Assembly (NCBI GenBank): GCA_020073705.1
Contig: JAIQES010000007.1
Coordinates: 29,804 to 93,803 of the forward strand
DNA length: 64,000 nt
DNA from: Terriglobia bacterium
GTDB lineage: Bacteria > Acidobacteriota > Terriglobia > Acidiferrales > UBA7541
Direction: 5' to 3'
The position numbers and the translations under genes were made by a program. The notes beneath the pieces are model-generated. The model saw only the letters and a list, made by a program, of their open reading frames with translations, was not told the origin of the DNA and made no database searches. Below, in pieces: positions 9,408 through 18,270 of this stretch; the stretch's first letter is position 1; each line of letters starts with the position of its first letter.

Positions 9408-9484
9408 TGGAGGCGCGGGTGGGATTTGAACCCACGTATGGAGGTTTTGCAGACCTCTCCCTTAGGCCTCTTGGGTACCGCGCC
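9408..9484 (-). tRNA. tRNA-Cys (GCA), CCA encoded
   Basis: Cloverleaf on the minus strand: acceptor arms GGCGCGG (9478-9484) and CCGCGCC (9412-9418), anticodon stem GAGGT/ACCTC with loop containing GCA, and the T-loop GGTTCAAATCC. Discriminator U and an encoded CCA (9408-9410) follow. Decodes UGU/UGC cysteine codons. It stands alone, with galT on its 5' side and the EAL stub touching its 3' end. Confidence 0.95.
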
Positions 9485-9672
9485 CAAATGTACGGAGTAT
9501 AGCGAAACTGCCATCCATTTGTCAGTCGCCAACCCGACGCCAACCTGACAAATGAATTTGCAAAGCCCTACTGTAACAGACTCATTCTGCACGGGGAAAT
9601 TCCCCCAGGAGATGCGGGGCAACGGCCGGCACCCTTTGTCGTGTCGGAAGACCATCTGTGAGATGCGTTGCC

Positions 9673-10692
9673 TCAACGCGACGGCGCGGCGATGACTTGC
9701 GCTTCACGAATGAATCGCGCGGATTCCTCCGGAGGTGTTGGACAGATATAGAAACCCGTTCCCCACTCAAACCCGGCCACCTTTGTGAGCTTTGGTATGA
9801 TTTCAATATGCCAGTGGTAATACTCGTTGATTTCTTCCGCGATCGGCGAGGTATGAATCATCAGGTTGTATGCCGGACGGTCGAGCACCACATCGAGGCG
9901 TGCGAGATTGTCCCGGAGGACCTTGGCGAGACCTGAATATACCGGGCTCTGGTTATTCTCAAAGGACGAACTGTGCTGTTTCGGCAGGATCCACATTTCG
10001 AAGGGAAACCGGGGCGCATAAGGAGCCAGCGTAACAAAAAGGTCGGTTTCGCTGATCACGCGCACGCTGGAATCCAGCTCCTGCCGGATCATGTCGCAGA
10101 AGATGCATCGCTCTTTATCATAATAATAATGCCGGGAGCTGGCCACCTCTTCGAACACGCGCTTGGGAACGATGGGCAGAGCGATCAGTTGCGAATGCGG
10201 GTGTTCGAGCGACGCCCCGGCCGCCTCGCCATGATTCTTGAAAATCAGGATATAACGGAAGCGCTTATCATTTTTCAGGTCGAGCATGCGATCCCGGAAC
10301 GCCCACAGCACATCCTCGATCTGCTTTTCCGTCATCGTCGCGAGCGTGCTTCGGTGGTCGGGCGTTTCAACGATAACTTCGTGCGCACCCACACCATTCA
10401 TCCGGTCGAACAGGCCTTCGCCTTCGCGGTCGAGGTCTCCCTCGATCCCGAGCGCCGGGAACTTGTTCGGGACGACACGCACCTGCCAGCCCGCTGTGTT
10501 CGCTCCGCCTCCATTGCGTCCGTACTGTAGAATCTCAGGTGGCGTCTTCGATTCGTTGCCGTAACAAAAGGGGCAGATTCCCGTACCCTTGATCTCCACG
10601 CTTTCGCGAACAAAATCCGAGGGCCGCTTGGCACGATCCGTTGAAATGATTACCCATCGTCCGGTGATGGGGTCCTTTCTTAACTCTGGCAA
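9673..10692 (-). CDS. galT: Galactose-1-phosphate uridylyltransferase
   Basis: 339-residue HIT-superfamily enzyme that exchanges UMP between UDP-glucose and galactose-1-P (Leloir pathway). Seen: N-terminal DPITGRWVIIS, zinc-site CPFC (about residue 41), the active-site HPHSQL motif (about residue 170) where the second His is the uridylylated nucleophile, a second CIFC pair, and a C-terminal HWHIEIIPK. The start is a TTG at 10692, fixed by AGGAGG five bases upstream and by the conserved PELRKDP beginning. No other gal genes are adjacent, so it could also serve nucleotidyl transfer to other sugar phosphates. Confidence 0.93.
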   Translation of the reverse strand: MPELRKDPITGRWVIISTDRAKRPSDFVRESVEIKGTGICPFCYGNESKTPPEILQYGRNGGGANTAGWQVRVVPNKFPALGIEGDLDREGEGLFDRMNGVGAHEVIVETPDHRSTLATMTEKQIEDVLWAFRDRMLDLKNDKRFRYILIFKNHGEAAGASLEHPHSQLIALPIVPKRVFEEVASSRHYYYDKERCIFCDMIRQELDSSVRVISETDLFVTLAPYAPRFPFEMWILPKQHSSSFENNQSPVYSGLAKVLRDNLARLDVVLDRPAYNLMIHTSPIAEEINEYYHWHIEIIPKLTKVAGFEWGTGFYICPTPPEESARFIREAQVIAAPSR

Positions 10693-10816
10693 TGATTCCT
10701 CCTAGGCCGAAAAACCACCCTCATAGAAATCGGGCACTACAAAGATATTCTATTTTGATTCTATTTTACTCCTACCCGCCGGTCCGCAAACTTATGAGGA
10801 GCATGGGCGGTTCCAA

Positions 10817-11266
10817 TCATGCAGCAAAAGCGCCTTTGTGCAGGCGGACGACTGGGCGCTGTCCTGGAGGTGCCTCAATGGCCAGGACGTCAAACCGGAA
10901 CGAAGCGCCCCCGACCCGGTATTCGCGAAGGAATTGCCGGGCCATTCGCGAAAGATGCTCCTGTTTCTCGTAAGTGACGGCTTCTTCGGGCGATCCAAAT
11001 GCGCCTCCCGCCGTGGTCCGCGTCTTCACCTCGACGAACGCGATCGTCGCGCCGTCGTATCCAACCAGGTCGATTTCGCCCTTCATCCCGCGATAGGTGA
11101 AGTTTCGCGCGACCATGACGTATCCCTGCCGCCGGAGGTACCAATACGCGTATGTCTCACCGCGAACGCCGGTTCGGCGCGCCCGCTGCTTCGCTGTTTC
11201 ACGCGCAGGCGGCGCGGTCGAATCCGTCAGGCCCTTTCGTGCGGCCCAGTCCACCAGGCCAAACAT
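10817..11266 (-). CDS. YraN/UPF0102 family nuclease-fold protein
   Basis: About 149 residues (ATG at 11266; an in-frame GTG at 11320 would add 18). The UPF0102 core is clear: GVRGETYAYWYLRRQGY at the start of the domain, then RNFTYRGMKGEIDLVGYDG and FVEVKTR. The E, D and ExK residues form the PD-(D/E)XK nuclease-like pattern. Family members are widespread, usually annotated as putative endonucleases of unknown role, and often sit near rnhB or rRNA-processing genes, which is not the case here. It lies between galT and the aminotransferase, each separated by more than 120 bases, so probably its own unit. Confidence 0.9.
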   Translation of the reverse strand: MFGLVDWAARKGLTDSTAPPARETAKQRARRTGVRGETYAYWYLRRQGYVMVARNFTYRGMKGEIDLVGYDGATIAFVEVKTRTTAGGAFGSPEEAVTYEKQEHLSRMARQFLREYRVGGASFRFDVLAIEAPPGQRPVVRLHKGAFAA

Positions 11267-11366
11267 TATGCGCGCGAATATCGGCACAGCGCCTTCCTGT
11301 TTCGCACCGCATTGGCGCACTTGCCGCCAAAGCAGTTTCCTTCGCGGTCCTCTTTGTGATCTCTAG

Positions 11367-11436
11367 GTCCTCTGTGTAAAAAGTCTTGCGCGAACCAAGA
11401 GAAAACATTTAACACAAATAGCACAGAGGACACAGA
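11367..11436. repeat. CACAGAGGAC-type dispersed repeat, inverted pair
   Basis: GTCCTCTGTG (11367-11376) and CACAGAGGAC (11422-11431) form a 10-bp inverted pair with an extra CACAGAG following. A related stretch, ACACAGAGAACACAAAG, lies at about 29676-29693 upstream of nagZ's end. These short words recur in intergenic DNA of several bacterial phyla. Confidence 0.5.
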
Positions 11437-11464
11437 GAATAAGCACCGATCAGCGTTCTTCGTG

Positions 11465-12829
11465 TTACGCGGACGTTTCGACTTCGCGAATGCATTCCTC
11501 TAGCGTGCGCGCGGCGAAATCGGCCTGTTCTTCGTCAATCATCAGCGGTGGAGCGATGCGGATGGTGTTCTCGCCGGCGCCTAGCAGCAGGAGGCCTTTC
11601 GTGAACGCGCGGCGCACGATCGTCTCACGGAAATCGGGTGCGCACTCTTTTGTTTTCTGGTCCCGGACAATCTCGACGCCGATCATCAGTCCTTTGCCGC
11701 GCACATCGCCGACAATTTTGTGCCGCGCAGGCCAGTCCGCCATGCGGCGAAAGAGATATTCACCGACACGTCGCGCGTTTTCAATGTACTGCGTCTCAAG
11801 CAGGTCCATCGTCGCGAGCGCCGCCGCGACACACACAGGATTGCCGCCGAAGGTCGAGGCGTGCGCGCCGGGCTTCCAATCCATCACGCTCGCCCGCGCA
11901 ATCGTCGCCGAAAGCGGCAGGCCCGAAGCAATCCCTTTTGCCACGCACAGAATATCCGGTTCGATCCCGGAGTGATCTCCCGCCCACCACTTCCCCGTTC
12001 GTCCCATGCCGCTCTGCACCTCGTCGGATACGAGCAGGATTCCGTACTGGCGGCAGATGCGTTGCAGTTCCAGCAGGAATTTCTTCGACGCAGGGACGTA
12101 GCCGCCCTCTCCCTGAATCGGTTCGATGAAGACTGCCGCCACTTCTTCCGGATCGACGATGCGCTTGAAAATGTCCCGTTCGAGAAACGTCGCCGCTTCC
12201 ACACAGTCGCATGGTGACGGATTGCCGTAGGGGCAGCGATAGGAATTCGGATAGGGGATGTGGAAAATGCCGGGCAGCAGCGCGCCGAATCCTTTCCGCT
12301 GCACGGCCTTCGAAGCCGTCAGCGAAAGTGCGCCCATCGTGCGTCCGTGGAAACATCCGTAGAAGGCGATAATCTTGTCGCGACGGGTGTGGTACCGCGC
12401 CAGTTTGATGGCCGCCTCGATGGCTTCGGTGCCCGAATTGCCGAAGTACACTTTCTTCGGCTCCTTTCCGGGAGCCACAGCCGCGAGGCGCTCGGCCAAA
12501 TCCACCAGGTTGGGCAAATAGAAGTCCGTGCCGGAAATGTGAATCAGTTCAGCGGCCTGCTTTTGAATCGCATCGACGATTCGCGGATGGCAGTGGCCGG
12601 TGGCGACGACGGCTATGCCCGCGGCGAAATCCAGGAACACATTGCCGTCCACGTCCTCGACCATCGCGCCGCGCCCGGATTTCGCCACCATCGGGTAGCC
12701 GCGCGTATAGGACGGCGAGATGAATTGTGCGTCTCGCGCGATCACCTTCTTCGCATTCGGACCGGGAAGCGGCGTAATGAGGTTGGGCAACTTCATTTCG
12801 TTAGCGGTTCCAATCATTGGCTGCTTCAC
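11465..12829 (-). CDS. Class-III pyridoxal-phosphate aminotransferase (GABA/acetylornithine type)
   Basis: 454 residues. Fold-type I aminotransferase that moves the terminal amino group of an omega-amino acid to 2-oxoglutarate. Visible: FLDFAAGIAV, GNSGTEAIEAAIKLAR, FHGRTMGALS, DEVQSGMGRTGK and the PLP lysine in VAKGIASGLPL (about residue 297), then HASTFGGNP. The start is best placed at GTG 12829, which has GGAGG five bases upstream; a TTG at 12841 overlaps that SD. An insert with three cysteines after HIPYPNSYRC distinguishes it from E. coli GabT and is typical of archaeal or acidobacterial acetylornithine/GABA aminotransferases. No arg or gab neighbours, so substrate stays open. Confidence 0.9.
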   Translation of the reverse strand: MKQPMIGTANEMKLPNLITPLPGPNAKKVIARDAQFISPSYTRGYPMVAKSGRGAMVEDVDGNVFLDFAAGIAVVATGHCHPRIVDAIQKQAAELIHISGTDFYLPNLVDLAERLAAVAPGKEPKKVYFGNSGTEAIEAAIKLARYHTRRDKIIAFYGCFHGRTMGALSLTASKAVQRKGFGALLPGIFHIPYPNSYRCPYGNPSPCDCVEAATFLERDIFKRIVDPEEVAAVFIEPIQGEGGYVPASKKFLLELQRICRQYGILLVSDEVQSGMGRTGKWWAGDHSGIEPDILCVAKGIASGLPLSATIARASVMDWKPGAHASTFGGNPVCVAAALATMDLLETQYIENARRVGEYLFRRMADWPARHKIVGDVRGKGLMIGVEIVRDQKTKECAPDFRETIVRRAFTKGLLLLGAGENTIRIAPPLMIDEEQADFAARTLEECIREVETSA

Positions 12830-13014
12830 GGGGTCCTCCAACGAAGCGCCATTAATCCCATGCCCGGGACAGTGCCGGGCCAGAACCTCCCATTTGTTGG
12901 CGCATGCACATGCCCAACGTGAGGGAAGGAACTACGAAATAGTTTACGCGAATAAACGGGGTCGATCCACGAAACGCGGAGTGCACAGGGTAACCAGACT
13001 GGAACTTCGCGGTT

Positions 13015-14454
13015 TCACTTGCGTTTCCAGCGGACTCCGCCATCGCGCGTATCTTCAAGAATTACTCCTCGCTCGGCGAGTTGTTCGCGGATGCGGTCTG
13101 ACGCTGCGAAATCGCGCCGCTTGCGCGCGGCTTGCCGCTCGGCCACGAGCGCTTCGATTTCATCGTCGCTAAGGGGAGGGGAAACCGGAGCAAGGCCTAA
13201 TGCGCGGAGTTTTTCACCATCGTCATCGTGAAGCACCGCAAAAATGGCGTCGAACATTTCGAGTACGGCGAGCACCGGAGCGGCATCGCCCTGGCGGAAT
13301 TCGCCGTGGTCCATCGCCGTATTCACGTCGCGGACCAGATCGAAGATTGCCGCGAGCGCCTGCGCGGTATTGAGATCGTCCGCAAGCCCGCGGTCGAAAT
13401 CTTCCTGCGCCTTCACGGTGCGGCTCTCCATTGCGGGTGACGCACCGGCCGGGAATTTTTCGGAACGCAGACGCGAAACAAAATTTCTCAGACGGTCCAC
13501 TGAGCTGGCCGCGCCCTGCAGACTCTCGGGCGTGAAATTCAACTGCCGGCGGTATGGCACCGAGGCCAGCAAGAACCGCACGGATGACGGCTTGTGCCCG
13601 TGAGCAAACAATTCGCGCAGGGTGGCGATATTTCCCACCGACTTCGACATTTTTTCATGATCCACCAGGAGGTGTTCGGAATGGAGCCAATAGCGCACGA
13701 ATGGCTTTCCCGTTGCCGCTTCGGACTGCGCGATTTCGTTCTCATGATGAGGAAACATCAGATCGACGCCCCCGCTGTGGATGTCGAGCGTGTCGCCGAG
13801 ATACTTCATGGCCATTGCGGAGCACTCGATATGCCAGCCTGGGCGTCCGGGTCCGATCGCCGTTTCCCAAAAATGTTCGCCGGGCTTGGGCGCCTTCCAC
13901 AGGGCGAAGTCGCGCACATTGTCCTTATCGTAGCGATCTACGTCCACGCGAGCGCCGGCCTGCATGCCGGTCACATCGATTTTCGAGAGTTTGCCGTATG
14001 CGGGGAATTTCGAGATGCGAAAGTAGATCGAGCCATCGCTGGTGTACGTGAACCCCTTTTCGGTGAGGCGCTGGACGAGCCGTACCATATCATCGATGTG
14101 CTCAGTGGCTCGGGCGATGTGCTCGGGAGGCTCAAGGCTGAGCGCACGCCGGTCATCGAGATACGCCTGGATGTACTTCTCGGTGTAGTCGCGGATACTC
14201 ACGCCCGCGGCCGCGGCTTTTTGGATGATACGGTCGTCCACGTCAGTGAGGTTCATCACCTGAATGACGCGAAATCCTCTCGATTTCAGGTACCGGCGCA
14301 GAATATCCTGGAAAACAAAGGTGCGGAAGTTTCCGACGTGCGCGAAATCGTAGACGGTGGGCCCGCAGGTGTAAGCGTGCACTTCGCCCTGCACTAACGG
14401 AACAAACGGTTCCGTCCGGCCCGTCAATGTGTTGTGGAACAAGATCTCGGTCAT
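13015..14454 (-). CDS. cysS: Cysteinyl-tRNA synthetase
   Basis: 479-residue class-I aminoacyl-tRNA synthetase that charges tRNA-Cys. It begins [11 protein letters not shown]; zinc ligand in [12 protein letters not shown]-equivalent HVGNF (about residue 38), [23 protein letters not shown], and KMSKS (about residues 266-270) as KMSKSVGN. The frame is open 96 codons further upstream, but family alignment requires the ATG at 14454. The anticodon-binding C-terminal helices are present and the length is normal. It is monocistronic by spacing. I saw no T-box or cysteine leader in front of it. Confidence 0.97.
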   Translation of the reverse strand: MTEILFHNTLTGRTEPFVPLVQGEVHAYTCGPTVYDFAHVGNFRTFVFQDILRRYLKSRGFRVIQVMNLTDVDDRIIQKAAAAGVSIRDYTEKYIQAYLDDRRALSLEPPEHIARATEHIDDMVRLVQRLTEKGFTYTSDGSIYFRISKFPAYGKLSKIDVTGMQAGARVDVDRYDKDNVRDFALWKAPKPGEHFWETAIGPGRPGWHIECSAMAMKYLGDTLDIHSGGVDLMFPHHENEIAQSEAATGKPFVRYWLHSEHLLVDHEKMSKSVGNIATLRELFAHGHKPSSVRFLLASVPYRRQLNFTPESLQGAASSVDRLRNFVSRLRSEKFPAGASPAMESRTVKAQEDFDRGLADDLNTAQALAAIFDLVRDVNTAMDHGEFRQGDAAPVLAVLEMFDAIFAVLHDDDGEKLRALGLAPVSPPLSDDEIEALVAERQAARKRRDFAASDRIREQLAERGVILEDTRDGGVRWKRK

Positions 14455-14864
14455 CGTGGCACGGTCACCGCTTCTCAGGGGGTCTGGACACACTTCACAA
14501 AGGGGCCATTCTAGCCGAGGCGCCCGGCCGTGGCAAAAGGTCTCTTGTATCGGTGGAGGCCGGTTCGAAGCCCAGGAGGTCTCCCGTATTGGATTGGTCA
14601 GCCTCATCCGCCTGCCGTGCATCTGTTGGCTCGCACCACGATGCCGCCATGGAACACCCTGCCCGGATTGGAACAGTCTCCGCCTTGGCCGGTAACCCCG
14701 ACTGCCATCACTCACGGACTGATTCCCCGAAATATTTGCCAACCTATTTCACCCGTATGGAGCCGTCTATGCGGGTGGCAGGCGGCCAAGAGGCACTTGA
14801 CAATTGCCCAGGTAAAGAAGATGCTCAATGCGTCCCCATAGTTCTTCTCGTCGAGGCGCTCACC
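14455..14864. other. Intergenic region with one copy of a 25-bp repeat
   Basis: 410 bases between cysS and the serine protease. It must contain both promoters because the genes are divergent. No convincing short gene is visible. Bases 14583-14607 match 16645-16669 downstream of the protease with two mismatches, in the same orientation. Confidence 0.5.
14583..14607 (+). repeat. 25-bp direct repeat, copy 1
   Basis: Copy 1 starts CCCGTATTGGATTGG; copy 2 at 16645-16669 starts CCCGTCTTGGATTGG. 23 of 25 bases are identical. The two copies bracket the S1C protease gene. Confidence 0.7.
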
Positions 14865-16568
14865 ATGAAAAAGGCGGTTTCCCTAGCGGCCATCTTGGTG
14901 GTTCTGACTGTGCCTGCCTTCTCTCAAGTCGAAACCGTCAAGCTCAAGATCCGCGCTGTCCTTGTGGATAAGGATTTGAACCAGAAACCCGCTCCTAGAC
15001 TCACTCTGGTTGTCGTTCGATACGATGTTGCTGACGCTGAGCCTGCAACGGCAAAGACCAGCTTCGACGGGACGGCAGAGTTGCAGCTCATACCAGGGAG
15101 GTACCGTATCACGACACCCGAACCGATTGAATTCCAGGGGAAAAGGTATTCGTGGGAAATGGAGATGACCGTCGCCGCGCCAGAGGCCTCCGTAGAATTG
15201 AGCAATGACAACGCAAAGATTGCCGACGTACCTCAGGGTAAACCAATACGAACAATGGACGACCTCGCATCGCTCTTCAAGAAGTATCAAAACTGTGTTG
15301 TGACGGTGTGGAGCGAGTTTGGCCACGGGACCGGTTTCGTGGTAGACCCTGCGGGGCTCATCCTCACTAACCAACACGTGATCGGTCCTTCGGAATATGT
15401 AGCCGTCCAGTTCGATGAAAAGCGTAAGGTCGAGGCCAAGGTAGTCGCTTTTGATCCCGAAAAAGACATTGCCGTCCTCTGGGCAAGTCTTGCTCCGTTT
15501 AAGGAAGTCATCGTCGCGCCTTTGGCGAAACAGCAATCAGAGGAAGCTACCGTTGTGGAAGGTGAACGTGTTTTCACGATCGGTAGTCCTCTGAATCAGC
15601 AAAAAATTTTAACGACGGGAGTGGTCAGCAAGGTCGAGCCGCATGCAATTCTGTCCGATATCAACATCAATCATGGCAACTCAGGAGGCCCACTTTTTAG
15701 CTCGGTGGGTACGGTGGTTGGTCTCACCACCTTTGCCGATCCGGACAGCACTGGCCCTGGCGTATCCGGGATAGTTCGCATCGAGGAGGCGGAACTCCTG
15801 TTGCAGCGCGCAAAAACAAAAATGCGCGATATTTCGCCACCACAGGCCGCACTTTTGCCTGTTGAGCCTTCCGGCACTTATCCAATCGACGCTTTGAAAG
15901 CCTCTTTGCAGCAACAGAAGTTCGACGAACACCCTTACATCTTTGGCCAAGGCGATTATGACGTTGCGATCATAACTCCGGTTTTGAAATACCACTTGGC
16001 CGAAGGAGCTCGTGTCCAGGCCCAAAAGGAAAAGGAAAAGCGCACTCGGAAAAACCCTCAGGCCATCCAGGAAACATTTCGACCGCTTGATGACCTGAAG
16101 AATTGGGCTGAGTACACTGGAGAGTACCGACCGGTCATTCTGATACAAGCCAACCCGAAGCTTCGTGAAACTTTTATGTCGGCTCTCGGCCGCGGCTTGG
16201 CGAACGGTCGGTACGCAGGTCCGGCTAGAATGAAGTTCAAGACCGATTTCTACCGTATGAAGCTGCTCTGTGGCGAAAAAGAGGTTCAACCGATCCAACC
16301 CGGAAAAATCGCCGACGTGCTCAATGTCCACAATCCCTTCGTAAGCGTCACTGACGCTACGTACGAAGGCCTCTATTCCTACCCGTACGATGCCATTTCC
16401 TCACAATGTGGGACGGTGACGCTTGACCTTTTCTCGGAAAAGGAACCGAACAAGCCAGTGTCTAAGGTTCTAGATCCGAAGACCCTTGCACGCATCACGG
16501 CTGATTTTGAGCCTTTTCGGAAAGGCCAGATCGAAGTCACGACTGGATTGGACTCTGGAAAGCTATAA
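14865..16568 (+). CDS. Secreted trypsin-like (S1C/DegP-like) serine protease
   Basis: 567 residues. The ATG at 14865 begins a clean signal peptide (MKKAVSLAAILVVLTVPAFS); the open frame extending upstream is not coding. The chymotrypsin-fold domain spans about residues 135-310: GHGTGFVVDPAG, catalytic His in TNQHVI (about 171), Asp in PEKDIAVL (about 201) and Ser in HGNSGGPLF (about 273), so the triad is intact. No PDZ domain follows; instead there is a long C-terminal part of about 260 residues that I do not recognise. An N-terminal beta-type module (about 25-110) may be an Ig/carboxypeptidase-regulatory-like fold. Periplasmic or extracellular proteolysis is inferred. It is isolated and flanked by direct repeats, hinting at mobility. 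Confidence 0.88.
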   Translation: MKKAVSLAAILVVLTVPAFSQVETVKLKIRAVLVDKDLNQKPAPRLTLVVVRYDVADAEPATAKTSFDGTAELQLIPGRYRITTPEPIEFQGKRYSWEMEMTVAAPEASVELSNDNAKIADVPQGKPIRTMDDLASLFKKYQNCVVTVWSEFGHGTGFVVDPAGLILTNQHVIGPSEYVAVQFDEKRKVEAKVVAFDPEKDIAVLWASLAPFKEVIVAPLAKQQSEEATVVEGERVFTIGSPLNQQKILTTGVVSKVEPHAILSDININHGNSGGPLFSSVGTVVGLTTFADPDSTGPGVSGIVRIEEAELLLQRAKTKMRDISPPQAALLPVEPSGTYPIDALKASLQQQKFDEHPYIFGQGDYDVAIITPVLKYHLAEGARVQAQKEKEKRTRKNPQAIQETFRPLDDLKNWAEYTGEYRPVILIQANPKLRETFMSALGRGLANGRYAGPARMKFKTDFYRMKLLCGEKEVQPIQPGKIADVLNVHNPFVSVTDATYEGLYSYPYDAISSQCGTVTLDLFSEKEPNKPVSKVLDPKTLARITADFEPFRKGQIEVTTGLDSGKL

Positions 16569-17005
16569 GCACCAGCTACCGAACAGAGTTTATCGCGACC
16601 GCTCCAACTAAGGTTCGGGAAAACGACGAGTGGCCTTCAGGCATCCCGTCTTGGATTGGTCAGCTTCATGTGGTAATCCGTGGACAATTGCTCTCGCGGT
16701 CTGTCGTTCAGGGTGGTGGCACAGTCTAATCATTGGGACGGACTCGCATAATCGTCATCAGAACGATAGCAGTGAGGTTTATTCTAAGTGCTGCCGAGTT
16801 CATCCACGGCACTCTTCGGAGGGTCTAGCTTGCACCATACGTCGGGGACTTTCGGGCCCGCCAGACCGGCGTCTTCATGGAATCATCTTCGGATGAACCC
16901 TATCTCAATTATGTCAAAGAAATGAGAAGATCAAGAAGGTCGAGTCGGAATTCAGCGGCGCAATCGTTCTGATACGATCGCGCACTGTGCCGGAGGAAAC
17001 TTGGA
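16569..17005. other. Intergenic region downstream of the protease
   Basis: 437 bases without a supportable gene. It holds the second copy of the 25-bp repeat (16645-16669) and, at the right end, the tdh SD (GGAGG at about 16992). Nothing else is recognised. Confidence 0.5.
16645..16669 (+). repeat. 25-bp direct repeat, copy 2
   Basis: Partner of 14583-14607 (23 of 25 bases identical, same orientation), 77 bases after the protease stop. Confidence 0.7.
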
Positions 17006-18040
17006 ATGAAAGCACTCGTGAAGAGCCGCGATGGTCGCGGGTTGTGGTTGGAAGAAGTTCCGGAGCCTGAACCCGGCATTAACGATGTGAAGATTCGCGT
17101 GCAGTCCACGGGTATTTGCGGCACCGATCTGCATATCTACGATTGGGACGATTGGGCGCGGTCGGCAATTCGTGTGCCGCTCGTCATAGGCCACGAGTTT
17201 GCTGGTGAAGTTGTTGAACTGGGATCGAATGTCGCGGACCTTTATCCGGGAGATTTGGTCAGCGGGGAAGGGCATGTCGTCTGCGGGCGTTGCCGGAATT
17301 GCCTCGCGGGGCGGAGGCACCTATGCGCGCACACACAAGGTGTGGGAGTAAACCGCGCCGGTGCGTTCGCGGAGTATGTCGTTCTGCCGATGATGAATGT
17401 CTGGAAACACACGCATCCGATTCCGCTTGAGGTTGCAGCCATCTTCGATCCATTCGGGAATGCTGTCCACACGGCGCTTTCGTTTCCTGTGCTGGGCGAA
17501 GACGTGCTCGTTACCGGCGCAGGCCCGATTGGCATTATGGCGGCGGTGGTGGCGCAATTTGCCGGCGCGCGTCACGTCGTCATCACCGATGTGAATCCCC
17601 ATCGTTTGCAACTCGCGAAGAAAGCAGGCATCGCGGAGGCCGTGGACGCGCGAACTACGCGCCTGAAAGACGTACAGAAGCGGCTGGATATGCGCGAAGG
17701 TTTCGATGTCGGCCTTGAAATGTCAGGAGCGGCGGCCGCGTTTCGAGAGATGCTGGAGAATATGTGCCATGGCGGCAAGATCGCCATTCTGGGGATTCCG
17801 TCCTCGGAAATCGCCATCGACTGGCATCACGTCATTTTCAATATGCTGACGATCAAAGGCATCTACGGCCGGGAAATGTTTGAGACCTGGTACAAGATGA
17901 CGGTCATGCTGGAGTCAGGCCTGGATATTGCGCCGGTAATTACGCATCGATTTTCCTGGCGTGACTATGAAAAGGGGTTTGAAGCCATGCGGTCGGGCAA
18001 GGCCGGGAAGGTCATTCTGGATTGGCGCGATGTGAATTGA
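17006..18040 (+). CDS. tdh: L-threonine 3-dehydrogenase
   Basis: 344-residue zinc-dependent medium-chain dehydrogenase that oxidises threonine to 2-amino-3-ketobutyrate with NAD+. Catalytic zinc Cys in [15 protein letters not shown] (about residue 38), [12 protein letters not shown], the structural-zinc cysteines [15 protein letters not shown], and the Rossmann motif [15 protein letters not shown]-specific segments include the IYDWDDWA stretch and [21 protein letters not shown], which separate it from sorbitol/butanediol dehydrogenases. ATG 17006 has GGAGG upstream. The partner kbl (glycine C-acetyltransferase) is not adjacent. Confidence 0.95.
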   Translation: MKALVKSRDGRGLWLEEVPEPEPGINDVKIRVQSTGICGTDLHIYDWDDWARSAIRVPLVIGHEFAGEVVELGSNVADLYPGDLVSGEGHVVCGRCRNCLAGRRHLCAHTQGVGVNRAGAFAEYVVLPMMNVWKHTHPIPLEVAAIFDPFGNAVHTALSFPVLGEDVLVTGAGPIGIMAAVVAQFAGARHVVITDVNPHRLQLAKKAGIAEAVDARTTRLKDVQKRLDMREGFDVGLEMSGAAAAFREMLENMCHGGKIAILGIPSSEIAIDWHHVIFNMLTIKGIYGREMFETWYKMTVMLESGLDIAPVITHRFSWRDYEKGFEAMRSGKAGKVILDWRDVN

Positions 18041-18140
18041 TGTCAGATGCTGCTGGCGTCATTGCGTGCGCCTGGGAGGCCCCCTGACGCATCCTCGGGC
18101 GTACCTCCACAGGAACAGACCCTTGCTCTCAATTCTCTAG

Positions 18141-18146
18141 TATAAT
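18141..18146 (+). promoter_or_regulatory. Putative -10 box of the ilv operon
   Basis: A perfect TATAAT at 18141-18146 lies 35-40 bases before the ilv leader ORF. No good -35 element sits at the standard 16-18 base spacing (GACCCT at best), so an activator or an extended element may be needed. Weak but position-appropriate. Confidence 0.35.
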
Positions 18147-18180
18147 GCTTCGTGTAACCATTCCCCGAGGAGCCAATGGG

Positions 18181-18270
18181 ATGGGCCTCCTCGCAGGGTT
18201 TTTGAATCGGATGGGCCTCCCGTTCCTGAGCGATGATGGCCTGATCCTTTCTGGGCGGAAAATTCCATGA
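18181..18270 (+). CDS. Leu/Ile-rich leader peptide upstream of ilvB (candidate)
   Basis: 29-codon ORF from ATG 18181 whose TGA overlaps the ilvB start as ATGA (18267-18270). GAGGAG lies 8 bases before it, a better SD than ilvB itself has. The product starts MGLLAGFLNRMGLPFL and contains seven leucines plus two isoleucines in 29 residues. Two near-identical GGATGGGCCTCC words sit within it. This is what a branched-chain-amino-acid leader or coupled uORF would look like in front of acetolactate synthase. There is no U-tract terminator between it and ilvB, so control by translational coupling is more likely than transcription attenuation. It may also be a chance ORF. Confidence 0.4.
   Translation: MGLLAGFLNRMGLPFLSDDGLILSGRKIP

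Noticed and set aside
14455..14520. T-box or Cys leader before cysS
   Set aside because: No specifier-like stem, no Cys-rich ORF and no terminator/antiterminator pair visible upstream of the cysS start.
14455..14742. N-terminal extension of cysteinyl-tRNA synthetase
   Set aside because: The open frame continues upstream, but the family starts at [11 protein letters not shown] and no homology-like sequence precedes it.
14427..14864. Upstream extension of the serine protease frame
   Set aside because: A clean signal peptide begins at ATG 14865; the earlier codons read as intergenic sequence and include the 25-bp repeat.
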